From Limnanthes douglasii subsp. nivea (taxonomy: Eukaryota > Streptophyta > Magnoliopsida > Brassicales > Limnanthaceae): a DNA stretch of 64,000 bases. Of this stretch, positions 17,906-29,074 are shown piece after piece. The notes below the pieces were generated by a model. It saw only the letters and a list, made by a program, of their open reading frames with translations, was not told where the DNA came from and searched no databases. The DNA lies in contig JAUPFV010000001.1 of the NCBI GenBank assembly GCA_036936605.1, positions 216,347,530 through 216,411,529 on the forward strand, in the 5' to 3' direction. How positions within the stretch are numbered: position 1 is the first letter of the stretch; each line of letters starts with the position of its first letter. The position numbers and the translations under genes were made by a program.

Positions 17906-18607
17906 ATGCTCCCCCCCAAGACCCGCGGTCCTAACACCATAAAGCCCCTCGACCCCTGAGCTGATGAATTGGCTACTGGTCCTGTAACCATGGTTCTGGC
18001 TATTCGACGGTTGCCACGGAACCGGCGGCAATACTTCCCGTCCTCCGCGGCTGGCGGTACGCGTTTCCTCTTTCTCAAAAGATACCGGGGTCGGCTTGTC
18101 GGCGCCGCTTCTCTTATACTGCAGAGGGTCGGCCCTGGGCCCTCGAAGGCGCCGGGATCGATTCTTCTGCGCTCGCTGAACCCTTTCCCTCCGCAGATAT
18201 TCTTTGCCCGACGAATCGTCTGAGGGGTAGTCTGATGTCATGGCCCGACGGTTTTCGAGGTTCCGACGAGTCCTCGCATTTTCTTCGCCATCGGGGAGAG
18301 GGTCCCGGTAATACCTAACAGGTCGGGCCTCTATTCGCGGATCGCTGCCCTGGCCAGCTTCCCCCCGATCCTCCAGGAGGGGCTCTTTGCCTTTCCCTTC
18401 TCGGGCTCTTTTCTCGCCCAACGCTCGCTCCCTTTCTTCTTCCAACCGAGCAATGTCCTCAAGGAGCTGTTTTCGGGTCATTATCAGAGTTGACCGCTTG
18501 TCCCGACCGCCGTGCCATTCTCGGGCGGGGACTACCGCGCCTCCCGAACCCGAGGCGGCTCGGACAACTTCTCTCTCGTCCCTCTCTATTGCCGCATCGC
18601 TATTCAT
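17855..18607 (-). pseudogene. E1 gag N-terminal region (frameshifted from the capsid)
   Basis: The likely start is the ATG at 18607 (MNSDAAIERDERE), because E2 and E3 also begin with a short acidic MD-type start soon after the primer site; an upstream ATG at 18628 is possible. The protein is rich in Arg, Glu and Ser, with a predicted helix LEDIARLEEERERALGEKR and a basic RRLRGPRADP stretch. A run of C around 17910-17917 (poly-G in the gene) coincides with a shift: the downstream capsid block ELGVNWRASPL is read in another frame. Function beyond being part of Gag is unknown. Confidence 0.7.
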
Positions 18608-18659
18608 CCCGAAAAACGTGATTTTCAAAGGGCAAAAGATTCCTTCTTGGTATCACGGT

Positions 18660-18677
18660 TTCCCACAGACGGCGCCA
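18660..18677 (-). other. E1 primer binding site
   Basis: One base after the LTR end the minus strand reads TGGCGCCGTCTGTGGGAA. TGGCGCC starts the tRNA-complementary site of many plant Ty3/gypsy elements. E2, E3 and the E6 fragment show related sequence at the same place. Which tRNA pairs here was not resolved. Confidence 0.75.
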
Positions 18678-18678
18678 A

Positions 18679-19007
18679 TGATGAGCGAATAATTGTTTAA
18701 GGAATATTTTCAGGATCTTTTCGCTAGATGTGACTAGAGAGAGAAAGTGTAGAGAGATAAAGTAAAATCCAGAGAAAATATTATTCCATCCCCTTTTTAG
18801 GCAAGTGGGTCACCCTTTTATACTAAAATAAGGAGGACCCATTTAAGCTCTTAGTGGGCCGCTCACCACATATCAATGAGGCCCCTCTACCATTTTTATC
18901 TTTACACATTAGTCCCTGATTTACTTCGCATGCCGTTAATTACATCTAATATTTATTCATTATGTTTTTACCCCTCTAATTGAGATCGGCGAATTCCGCC
19001 CTTATCA
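18679..19007 (-). repeat. E1 5' LTR (329 bp)
   Basis: On the minus strand it starts TGATAAGGGCGG and ends GCTCATCA, just before the primer site. A TATA element (GTATAAAAGG) lies in the middle (18815-18824 on the plus strand). The partner LTR is missing at the left end of E1, so LTR divergence cannot date it. The right flank 19008-19012 is GGTTC. Confidence 0.85.
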
Positions 19008-21345
19008 GGTTCATCGTGTTCAAAGCGTTTAGTTATGCTGGGTCGGTTTTTATCTCTTTCTCACTGATTATATAATCCAAGAACATCCCGGATCACACCC
19101 CAGACATATACTTCTCTAGGTTTAAATTTAAGTTTTAGTCTGTAAGTTGCTAAAGGTTTCTTCCAAGTCAGAAAAATGTTCTTCGTCTCTGGTACTCTTT
19201 ACTATCATATCATCAATATACACCCCGATGTTACTCATGATCTTATTCTCAGAATCCTTGTTCACTAGCCATTGTTAATTATCCCCGATATTTTTTAACA
19301 CAAACGACATTACTTTATAATAATGTAGAGCCCTTCTAGTTATAAATGAAGTGCTTTTTGGTCCATCAAATCCATCTTAATCTGGTTATAAATTGTGTAG
19401 GAATCCATAAATGATAATAACTTGTTTTCCCAAGTTCAGTCTACAAGCTGATCTATCATCGAAATCAGAAAATGGTCCTTCAGATAGGTAATGTTTGGAT
19501 CGGTAAAACCCACAAACATTTTCTGTTTTTATTCTTTTTTTTACCAATATTGGGTTGGCTGTCCACAAAGGTTATTGAGATTCTCGTGTATGACCAACTT
19601 TTGATAATTGATCCACCTTGACCATGATGGCCTCATATTTCTCATGAGTAAAAGACCCACTCTTCTGTATGATTGGGCGCATATTACACCAGATGGACAA
19701 CTTATGACAAATAACCTCTGCGGGTATTCCCGTGACATCCTCGGTACACCACGCGAACATATGCAATTTGTTTTACAAAAAGTGTATCAATATTTTCCTT
19801 ATATTGAGGGATAACATAGTGTCAATCTACAAACTTTGACCGTTGAAAAATATATAATTTTCAAAATTCTCATTTTGGAGCCAATAGGATCGAACCCCGA
19901 GGTTAGCCTCTGTAATTGCTAATTTTATTTAACTTTACACCCCTGATCTACCTAGGAGCCAAAGTTGTTCTCTAACATGCTCTAGCCATTTTCTGGTTGT
20001 TTCGGACTATCCTCGTATTGTTTCCCACAACATACTTTAAATGATGGTGAACCGTTGAAGCCACATTATGCCTTCTTGATAACCACGATCGACCAAATTG
20101 CATTATACGATGTAGGCGCATCAACTACTATAAACAACATTGTGACCTCTTTTATAAATGTCTCGCGGCCCAGCTCTACCATTCCTACAAATTCCCCAAC
20201 AACCTTAGTAGTTAATCATGTGAAGCCCACAATACTTCGGTTTGATCAGAGGATACTTGGAGGGTTCTCCATCTATTCGTATGTGGTCATGAATAAGATG
20301 TTGGAAAAACTTTTGGTGTCAATCTGAATTCGTCGGATTTCAGTTCTCACAATAGAAGCTGAGATTACTACGGTGCTTTCTGTGGCATGACCACTTCCCT
20401 TCTGTCATTATGATCAAAACATAGCAAAAACGATAGATTTCTATATAGATGGGTTGAAGCAACTGCTTTTAGTTTGGTTACCAAAATCATTATGTATCTT
20501 TTCCGAAAAAAGTTGATAATCCCTGAAATTGTATATCCATCAGATATAGTAAAAGACTCAAAGAATTTACATAAATCATTAACCTTTCCCCTAGCCTTTG
20601 GTTCCTCAACCACTAAGACAACTCTTCGGTCATGTTTGGGGTTTAAATACTCCAAAAACATGTCAAACGAGTATAATGGTTCCGTGATCATTAGAGTACT
20701 TTCTTGTTTCAGAGTCGCGAGGATCGCCTCCCTTCCCACCAGATTCAGCTGTTGACTTTTAGCATTTATTTTAACAAAACTTGTTAAGTTTCCGTTCTCA
20801 ATCAACACTTGGATTTTTTTTTCCAAGGCTATACAGTCCTTTTTCTTATGTTCGACGTCATTATGATACTTACAGTTCTACCCTCCCTCGGGGTCTGGAT
20901 CAGAAAAAGCTTTTGAGTCATATATGACTTCGGGCCTCGTCAAAAATCATTTTCACGCATTCTGTCAACTCAACATACTGGGTAGGTCAGACTCACTTAT
21001 TTGACATCGGTCTTGTTGCCTATACTAGAGAGAGAAACACGAATATACTAGAGAAAGACGCTGCTAAAAGTATAAATAAAATAATAATTGTTCAACCTTC
21101 CCAAAAAGGTAATGTTCCCTTATATAGTAATGGTGGTGGGCCTAAAAGTCACATAGTTGGTCCGTTTATGTTCGTTTCACCCCATTATTTTACTAATTTT
21201 AACTACATTTATTATTTATAACATGAAATACCTTCAATGTTACCCATTTAATCCGACTCGCAGTTCAGATAAATCTCACCCTTCTCAAATATTTTGGTTC
21301 AAATATAAAAAAATTGATTTCGATCTGAGTGTATCACTTATATCA
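19008..21345 (-). mobile_element. E5 (copy B): RT, protease, gag and LTR remains
   Basis: Same content as copy A in the same order: RT (about 19033-19918), UAG-CAA-UUA-CAG with UAG at 19919-19921, protease region (19922-20353), gag C-terminus (20354-21013; the open frame 20368-20826 matches copy A with two residue changes), and LTR remnant (21018-21345). RT is cut at 19008 by E1, exactly where copy A continues. It is as decayed as copy A, so the decay predates the duplication. Confidence 0.8.
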
Positions 21346-21827
21346 TTCCCAATAGTTAATATTTTGATTTTATGCGATTAAACTTTTCAAAGAATGAACA
21401 TCGAAAATTATCTAACAGGATTTCAGAATTAATCTTATACCGGATAAGTTTTCCAATATACAGTATATTTCGACAGTTTAGGGTAATAAATTGTGTGTCA
21501 CTTGTCAGGTTTGTGTTAGAATTGTTAATTCTGTGTCACTTGTCTCAGTTTGTGTTTGATTGGTTTGCGTTTGCTCATTTTGCGTCGGATAAAAAATACC
21601 GACTCAAATCCAACCAATTATCCCATGTCCTATTTGGATGAATTCGATGAATGGATTTTAACGATATATTCTAACTAAAATCTGAAAACGTAAAACACCT
21701 CATCATTGTACCAGTAGTTTATGGTTTTGATTATGACAATTTTTTTTTTACATTTTTTTAGTTTCTCTTACCAAGTATAAGATTAGTTGTTTGCAGACAT
21801 TAAAATGATATATTGAATGGAACGAGA

Positions 21828-22536
21828 GTTCTATCAAGAGTCGGTTATCGGTCCGATTTGATTTGGATTTTGGAGCCCGATTGGATTGCTAAGCTTATCG
21901 GGTTGGATCGAACAAAACCGCGAAGCTTTTAGTTCTAGTTTTCAGAATCGGACTGGACTACTAAGTTTTCGGCGGTTCGATTCGATTCCGGTTCAATTCA
22001 GTTCGATTTCAGTTCGGTTCAGTCTAAGTTCCTTCGTTCATGTTTCGGTTCGATCCAGATTCGGTTCCGTCTGTTATCGGTCCGGTTTTGGTCCACTTTA
22101 GAAAAATCAAATCCAATTATTATTGGATTTTCAATTCTTTTAGTTAAATAAATGATATAAAATTAAAGTTTTGAATTAATATGTGATTTTTTAAAAAAAA
22201 ATTGGTAATATAATGTAAAAATAAAAATAAAATAAAAAAGAACAATCGGTTCTAAAAGTCTTATTGGTTTGATTCATTATCGGTTCTACTGGTTTATCGG
22301 TTTTATTGGTTACGTTTCGTATTTGTTCTATCGGTTTACCAGATTTATGAGTTTGGTTCCAAATCGGTTCTACCGTCTTATCGGTTTTATCGATTCGTTT
22401 ACCGACCGATTTTATTGTTTCAATATTTTATCGATTCTGGTTTTTAAAATAGAACCGCAAACCGAACCTTTAAGATTCGGTCTGCTTCCTATCGTCTCGA
22501 TTCCCCGGAATCGTGGGCAACCCTTAACCTATCTAA
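21828..22536. repeat. CGGTT/TCGGTT-rich low-complexity repeat, copy B
   Basis: Same as 8075-8745 but with about 39 more bases near 21958-22000 (GGTTCGATTCGATTCCGGTT and neighbours). Either copy A lost one sub-repeat or copy B gained one. The ORFs here reflect base bias only. Confidence 0.6.
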
Positions 22537-22872
22537 CCATCACCTAGTTTATTTATATAATGCAAAAATTAAACTATGACTAAAATCTAACATTAATGAT
22601 TATTGAAAAATAAAAAATTGTATAATTTTCCCAACACAATTTTTTTAAATAGAAATTATATCTTACAAGATTTGATATAAATTTAACACATTCAAATAGT
22701 TTAAGTTTGATATATTGACTCACATTCAACTTCTTAAGTTCAATTTTATGAAAAAAGATAGAAAAAGTTTCACAGGGAAGAAACTCTCCAAGAAATAAAA
22801 TCAACAAGAAACTATCCTACTGACTTCATCTTCATCGTAGTTGATCCTTCATTGAATACTTGGTTTCTGATT

Positions 22873-24254
22873 ATGGAGGAAGGAGAGTATTCTACACCAG
22901 AATGTCGATCTTTTGATCACAATACTCAATTTCTTTTTCTCCACCAGTATCAATCTGACTTTCCAAAGATCATAATTCATCCAACTTTTGAATCTGTTAT
23001 AAGGAAGGAATCAAAATCAGTTATCAAGAGACCAATTAAGTCATATGCTAATATGTTTAAGTCAAATTCTGCTAAGATATATCATAAGAATGTAAAGATA
23101 TGCTACAATAAAGATCATCCAGAAATAAAGTTTCAACTTGGTGATAGAGATAAGTTGAAATATATCTCTAAACATACGGTAGTAGCTAAGTTTGTCACGG
23201 GTAAACCAAATTTCAGTTCTATCAAGACTTTTTAGAGGGTTTCAGATTTAAAGGTGAGTTCAATGTTTCCAACTTCAACTTCGGACACATCTTTATAGAG
23301 TTTTCTTTGATAGAAGATCTAAAGAAACTTTGGCGCAAAAATATATGGCCAGTTGGAAACAAAACCATGCGCATTCTCAAATTGGGTCCTTATTTAAACG
23401 CAAACTATAAAAACCCAATCACCCCTGTGTACATTAATCTGCCCAACCTCCCAGAATTTATGTTTAATAAAGACACAATAATAAAAAGTTGCGAAGATAC
23501 TTAGTTCTCCATTAAGTATCTGGGTTCCCCATAAGAATCGTGCTAGGTTTAATTTCTGCATAATATCGGCCGAGATAGACGTATATAAGCATATGGCCAA
23601 GAAAATATGGAAATCCTTCGGTGAAAAGGGTTTTTGGAAAGATTTAGTGTATAATACTTACCGAGATTACCGTAATATTTTTTACCATCTGGGTCACTCT
23701 GAAAAGATATGCAGGAAAAGCAATCTTTCCAAGCCTTCTGAACAGTTGATAGTCTCTGAATCCAAGCCTACTTAACTTTGATAAACCATGATCCCTTGAA
23801 CATTCCTGTTCAAAAAATAAAGTCAGTTGTTATGAACAATGAAAAGGATAAATTAAAAGAAAATTCAGTTGAGTTGGAAACTAAAGAAAATAATGATATA
23901 CATCATGAGTCAACTCATAACATGATTCCACCCACTATTGATCAAATTCATTTTCCTATAGGTGTTGAAAACACTGAAATCATTGAAGCCATTCACACGA
24001 TTGATCTGGGTTCTCTAAATCACATAAATACCAACCTTATAAATATAAATATTGAAGCTTCATCTCCAACTAAGGAAACTACTGGTAGCTTGCCATCCCC
24101 ACCTAGAAACAGAACAATTAATGTCAGCAAATATTTCAAGAAGAAAGAGCACAGAAAAGTAAAGAAATTGAAATTTATGAATACAAAGGGTCTTATCAAT
24201 TCAAACCTAGTGCATCACAAAGTTGTTGACAAATCTAAAAAATCATCTAAATGA
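22873..24254 (+). pseudogene. L1a ORF1 protein (DUF4283-like, broken)
   Basis: The ATG at 22873 begins MEEGEYSTPE; the frame runs to a stop at 23233-23235. Residues match the plant LINE ORF1 (DUF4283) fold: VVAKFVTGKPNFSSIKTF, then GEFNVSNFNFGHIFIEF, then ILKLGPYLNANY. After a frame change near 23510, IDVYKHMAKKIWKSFGEKG continues it, with a degenerate Cys-knuckle (FYHLGHSEKIC) near 23690. The last part (23778-24254) is an Asn/Ile/Lys-rich, low-complexity tail ending in a basic KKKEHRKVKKLKF stretch. ORF1 proteins of L1 elements bind the element RNA. Confidence 0.75.
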
Positions 24255-25135
24255 CCATTTCAATATTAAATTGGAATGCTCGTGGTTTGGGTAACAAGGA
24301 GACTTTAGCAAGGCTTAAATATTTCAAAAGATTTGAGAAGCCTGATTTTATGGCTCTTCAAGAGCCTATGATAAGTAGTTCTAAACTAAATTCTATCTCT
24401 AAAGAATTAGGTTTTCAAGGCTACACTAATAACATCAGCAACAAGGTGTGAGTTATGTGGAAAGATAACTATATTGTAGAGGTCATCTCTAATGAGGAGC
24501 AGTTTATTCACTTAAAAATAAATCATAAAAAGATGAACAAGGTTTTCAGGGTGGCTGTGATATATGCTAAATGCACTATGAGTATCGGAAGCTTACTGTG
24601 GGACAAGTTTAGATCTACTGAGGATGGTTTAGTGGAGTGGATTATACTGGGGGATTTCAACACAATTGCTAGTCCCGATGAACAACTCTATTGCTCAACA
24701 AACTGTATTGCTAGTATGGATGAATTTAATAACTTTATTCTTGACTGTAATTTGGCTGATGTAGGATTTTCAGGTAATAAATTTACATGGACAAATAGAA
24801 AGAAATGAAGAAGAATTGACATGGTACTCTATAATAATATATGGTTGAATTATTTTGAGACTACAAAAATCACTCATCTAGCCAAGACTTGTTTAGATCA
24901 CTCTCATATCATTGTTTCTATATCTTCTAACATTACTAAAATCAAGTCCTTATTTAAGTTCTTGAATATGTGGGTTCTACATAGTGACTTGTATAAATTT
25001 GTTGAATCAAGCTGGGCTGTTGAAGGTCAGGGAACTTCTATTAAAAAATTATGGTTTAAGCTTAGAAGACTAAAAACATACTTAAAAGGGTGGAATAAGA
25101 GTGTTTTGGGGAATATTTTTGACTCCATAAAGTAG
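24251..25135 (+). pseudogene. L1a ORF2 apurinic-type endonuclease (broken)
   Basis: The start ATG at 24251 overlaps the ORF1 stop. Motifs of the exonuclease-endonuclease family are readable: ILNWNARGLGN (Asn active-site region), FMALQEPM (metal-binding Glu), WIILGDFNTIA (GDFN), FSGNKFTWTN and CLDHSHIIVSI (catalytic SDH-type site as LDHS). Stops at 24449-24451 and 24806-24808 interrupt it. This domain nicks target DNA to start reverse transcription. Confidence 0.82.
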
Positions 25136-25139
25136 ATTG

Positions 25140-26520
25140 AAGAGGAGATTAGTTGTAAAGAAACTAACTACCAAAGTTCTAAATATTCTGAAGATAAAAT
25201 CCTACTTGATGCAGCCAAAGAACTCACTTAATCCTACTGGCTAGAGAGGAGGAATATTGGGAACTACAAAATTCATTCTACGTGGATTAGGGATACTGAA
25301 AGAAATAATGCATTTTTTCACAATTTTGTGAGGAAAATGAATGAAAAAAATAGTCAGAATATGGAATGGGTCTGAATGGCTTGAGGATACTAACTCTGAT
25401 TGGAGACTCTATTGTGGAATTTGTTAACACCCTACTTGCTAACCACTATAATCCTTGAAATTCAAATACTTTACTTGAGTTTATCCCTAAACTTGTCAAA
25501 GATGATTAAAAAAATGATGATGGCTCTACCTACATAATCTGAAATATATTCTACTGTTAATAGTTTAGACCCTAATTCAGCAGCTGGACTAGATGCTTTT
25601 AATGGAAAATTTTACAAAGTTTGCTGGTCTATTATCAAAAGGGATCTTTGTGGAGCCATTTCTGAGATTTTCATAGAGATTCATATTCCTAAATTTGTAT
25701 ATGCAATTGTTTAATGTCTCATTCCTAAGAACACCTCCCCTAAAACCTGGAAGGAATTCACGCCCATAAGTCTTACTACTCTCTTCTCTTCAAATGAGAA
25801 ATGGGCTTTTGTAAAAGGCAAATGCATTCATAAAAATATCATGATTTACCAAGAACTTTCTTATGATCTTAACATCAAGACTAGGGGAATTAATATTCTA
25901 TTAAAGGTTGATATGGACAAAGCTTTTGACACGGTTGACCATACTTTTCTTCCGAGTGTTCTTGCTGCTTTTGGGTTTGGGTCTGGGTTCTTAAGGCTTA
26001 TAGATAAAAGTATAGATAACTGCTACTTCTCTATTATGATCAATGGTGAAGTTAAAATATTTTTCAAGTATAACAAAGGTTTAAGACAGGGTGACCCTTG
26101 TCACCCAGTCTATTTATATTGGCTAAAGAGTACCTATTAATGGGTTTGAAGAAGCTTTCTATGTACCATTCAACTACTAGATATAAGTGCAGAGGTAACT
26201 TGAGCATATCTTGCCTGCGATTTTTAGATGATCTTCTCATCTTCTGTAATTGATCTTCTCCACATGTCTCCAAGATCTTCAATTTCCTTCAACACTATAA
26301 AGATAAGTCTGGTCAGCTGATAAACAAAAGCAAATCAAAGATAATTACTTCAAACAGGATCTTACCTCAAAGAATTCATGATCTGGAACATACTTTGGGC
26401 TTCAATCATATCACTTTGCCATTTAGGTACATGGGGACAACAATAGGAAACAAAAATAAGGTTAGCAATTATGAAGATGTAGTGGTTAAAATTAAAAATA
26501 AGATATCTCATTAGGATCAA
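25140..26520 (+). pseudogene. L1a ORF2 reverse transcriptase (broken)
   Basis: Pieces in order: the pre-RT helix region near 25140-25400, LDAFNGKFYK-type and LIPKNTSPK-type blocks (25580-25750), KGKCIHKNIMIYQEL, the palm start LLKVDMDKAFDTVDHTF (25899-25949), then NGEVKIFF, KGLRQGDP and CLRFLDDLLIFCN near 26214, where FADD has become FLDD. A thumb-like KINKSKSKI stretch follows. Non-LTR RTs use the nicked target as primer. Confidence 0.82.
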
Positions 26521-27560
26521 ACTGTTCTCTCTTTTGGTGGGAGACTCACCCTAATACAATAAGCTCTCTCAACATATCCTATTTTTACTATTCAAAGCTC
26601 AATTATCACTAAGTTTATGGTGCAAAGAATTGAAATACTTTATAACAATTTTTTATTGGGGGTCTAAGGAGAGTAAGTCTACTATAAAATGGACCCAATG
26701 GTCTAGGATTTTTAATCCCTTTGAAGAATGAGGGTTATGTGTGAGAAAGATTGAATATTTAGAGGAGGTATTCTCACACAAACTTTGGTAAATTCAGAAG
26801 TCATCAATCTCTTTGGGCCAAGTTGACCTATGCTATCTAATGCAGCAGTTCTCGCCCATTAGATGCCATTAAGACTTCTAAGTGCTCTAAAACATGGCTC
26901 ATACTTTTAAGGATTAGGGATAGTGCATAAAGATGTATCATGTGGCACCAAAAAGCTGGAAACATTTATTTCTTTCTTGATAAATGGTGTTCTCATATAC
27001 CTTATGTCACTCTAACTGAAGATGAAGATAGGTCAAGTTATGAAGGGTGTAAAGTTAAAGATTTTTGGGAAAATGATTGTTGGAATTTAACCAAGCTTGA
27101 GAATGCTGTGAATCCTTCTGAAATTGAAAACATTCTCAAAATCTCTCTATGAGACATTTCTGAAGACACCATCAATTGGAACCCCAGTCTTGATGGTCTT
27201 TATAATACAAAGACTACCTGAAACACAATAAAAAGAAAAGGTAATAGCTCTAACCTTTTCAAAAAACCTGGAATTCAGCCACTCCTCGCAAGTGCTCCTT
27301 CCTTCTATAAAGGGTGCTACACAATTAGCTGACTGTAGATTTTATGCTGAAAAGAAAAAAATACAGTTAGCCTCGTGTTGCCAACATTGTGAAAACACTG
27401 AAACAATAAAACATGTTTTTGTTAACTATCAAAAATCTTGGGAGGTATGGTCTTATTTTGTTGCCTTGTTTAACATCTACATTTGTCGAAACATGATATT
27501 TACTCATCTAGTAAGGTTATGGTATTGGTCATCTGAGAAATAAGTTCACCTACGATCTAT
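26521..27560 (+). pseudogene. L1a ORF2 C-terminal zinc region (zf-RVT-like, broken)
   Basis: Two readable parts: 26940-27152 (WHQKAGNIYFFLDKWC, then DEDRSSYEGCKVKDFW) and 27292-27543. The second has CRFYAEKKKIQ, CCQHCENTETIKHVFVNYQK, a CX2CX7H pattern typical of zf-RVT between RT and RNase H in plant LINEs. The interval before 26900 is too decayed to read in one frame. Confidence 0.65.
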
Positions 27561-27739
27561 TTCGCCTCCTATTGTTGTCTAGGTTATTTGGTATGGAAGG
27601 AAAAAAAAAGCATGATAACAAAAATTTCAGCACTAAAACAATAATCAATTACATTGCTCACATATTGCATGGAATAAACAGAGCTATCTTACTCAAAAGA
27701 AAATAATGGGGTATAAATAGTAAAATTGGTCCAACTATT

Positions 27740-28290
27740 GGTTGTATCAACCATCTCAAGAAGCCAAGGATACCGTTATCTTTGGCATGGGTGAACCCTA
27801 AGTTTGGAAGGTTTAAATTAAATTCTGATGGTAACTGTAACCAGTCAGACGAGTCCAGTGGAGGTGGAGTGGTCAGGGACAGTGAGGGTAATATAATCTT
27901 TGGCTATGGTCGTCTATATGGTAAATGTATTTCTATTGTGGCTGAATACAGAGCATTATTAGATGGTTTATTTCTCTGCTACTCAAAAGGAATTACCAAT
28001 CTGGATATCGAATCAGATTCGCTCATCCTCACCGAAATGTTCCTACATGGAAGGGTTTCTTGGTTTCTTACATCGATTATTTGCTGCTGTCGAAAGATTT
28101 TCTCATCAAGTATGAAACTAATTCATATTTAAGAGAACAAAATAAAGCAGCAAATTGGATTGCGGAATTTGTTCTCAAGTCTAATCAAGGTATGGATTTC
28201 GATCAGATTCAAGCTCCAAGTCAGCTCAGAACCATCACCTTTCTCGAAGGGTTGGGAGTTAGGAATCTAAGGATAGATCCCAATCTATAA
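27740..28290 (+). pseudogene. L1a ORF2 RNase H (RVT_3-like, one frameshift)
   Basis: WVNPKFGRFKLNSDGNCNQ holds the first catalytic Asp, GGGVVRDSEGNIIFGYGR follows, then EYRALLDGL (catalytic Glu) and LDIESDSLILTEM (catalytic Asp). The frame changes near 28075, and the end continues as REQNKAANWIAEFVLKSNQG, where the usual last Asp (NxxAD) is Asn. It ends at 28290. Confidence 0.8.
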
Positions 28291-28664
28291 ATCTCAGCTA
28301 GAAAATTTCTGAATTAGAGACTTCTTACCTTAATTCTCCAAATGAAGCTGCCTCCAGTAAATTTTCCATCAGTTTCAAGTTGTTCCTCAACCAATCTCTC
28401 TAGGAATTTCGATTTGAAACAGAAATTTGAAGTGAAATTGATGATGGATGTTGATTTGGGTTCCGTTGTTTGTTTCTAAAGTAAAGGGGTCTTTTGTTTG
28501 TAAGTAGTAACCCTAGTACCAATTTGTGGTACATTTGTAATTCTATTAATTTGAGAAATTAAATAACTCAATTCGCTTGAAAAAAAGTTCAATTTTATGA
28601 ATCCTCTTCAAACGTTATTTAAACATATAACCAAATGAGTATATTCTAAATAGCAAAAAAAAAA
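28291..28664 (+). other. L1a 3' UTR and poly-A tail
   Basis: There is no coding signal. A run of ten A at 28655-28664 follows an AT-rich stretch and fits the 3' end of the LINE. A duplicate of the following bases at the 5' end was not found. Confidence 0.6.
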
Positions 28665-29066
28665 GACTTGGATCCACCTCTCTTTGTGTGCCAACCCTAA
28701 TGTAGAGCGACTTTACAGCTCTAAATCGATTTCAGCCTTTCCTAACTAATCTTCTGAATTTTTGGTAATCAGAAGAAGATTTCTTAGCCCACGTCCCGAA
28801 TTCGTTGAAGCAAACCTATCTTATATCTATTGACGAAGCATTCTTCATCAATTTGAGGTCTTGATAAAGAAATTGATTGGAGGAAAAGCCTTGAAGGAAA
28901 CCTCAGCTGTTGATCAAACATGTTATCACCGAAAGAAGTGACTTACGTCTACATACAGAGAGTTTGAGGCTCCAGGAAGTTCAAGTCGTTTGAATAAATC
29001 AGATGAATTATGCATGAAGCTTGAGTACAGAGCCAGTCCTCCTTCGATGCTGCAGTTACTATCCAC

Positions 29067-29074
29067 TCTAGAGT
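29067..29074. repeat. TCTAGAGT flanking repeat (left)
   Basis: These eight bases immediately precede the hAT-like insert (CCAGGGGTGG) and recur at 31058-31065 at its other side. Eight bases is the target duplication length of hAT elements. Confidence 0.6.

Larger units (their letters stand above)
9160..19007 (-). mobile_element. E1: near-complete GC-rich Tat-lineage retrotransposon lacking its 3' LTR
   Basis: On the minus strand: 5' LTR (19007-18679), primer site, gag, protease, RT-RNase H, archaeal-type RNase H, integrase, a conserved GAGGTTTTAA box, a 91-bp tandem repeat, then a plus-strand (antisense) extra ORF. The 3' LTR that should follow at the left is absent: the sequence switches at 9160 to LINE L1a. 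The right flank (GGTTC at 19008) equals the empty site at 5255 in copy A. Damage is light (frameshifts in gag, protease linker, integrase and the extra ORF, and one in-frame stop), so it looks young. GC content is visibly higher than in its neighbours. Confidence 0.9.
19008..22950. repeat. Long direct repeat, copy B (3,943 bp)
   Basis: This is the second copy of 5255-9159, same orientation. It begins directly after the E1 LTR and runs unbroken into LINE L1a at 22950. It has about 39 extra bases near 21958 within the CGGTT-rich repeat. The remaining differences are scattered single bases. Confidence 0.95.
22730..28664 (+). mobile_element. L1a: degenerate full-length L1-type LINE
   Basis: The order is 5' UTR, ORF1 (22873-24254), ORF2 with endonuclease, RT, zinc region and RNase H (24251-28290), 3' UTR, and a poly-A run at 28655-28664. 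This is the plant L1 layout. ORF1 and ORF2 overlap at ATGA (24251-24254). Many stops and frameshifts make it inactive. The 5' end is not sharply defined and no target duplication was found. Confidence 0.85.

Noticed and set aside
18991..19007. GAATTCCGCCCTT beside the E1/copy B junction, like the cloning-vector edge GAATTCGCCCTT.
   Set aside because: It has one extra C, lies inside the E1 LTR start, and no other vector sequence follows. Treated as chance, although the junction does need read support.
9160..19007. Copies A and B as two 3.9-kb LTRs of one giant element with E1 as the internal region.
   Set aside because: A and B do not start with TG or end with CA, contain unrelated element pieces, and E1 has its own 329-bp LTR and primer site inside.
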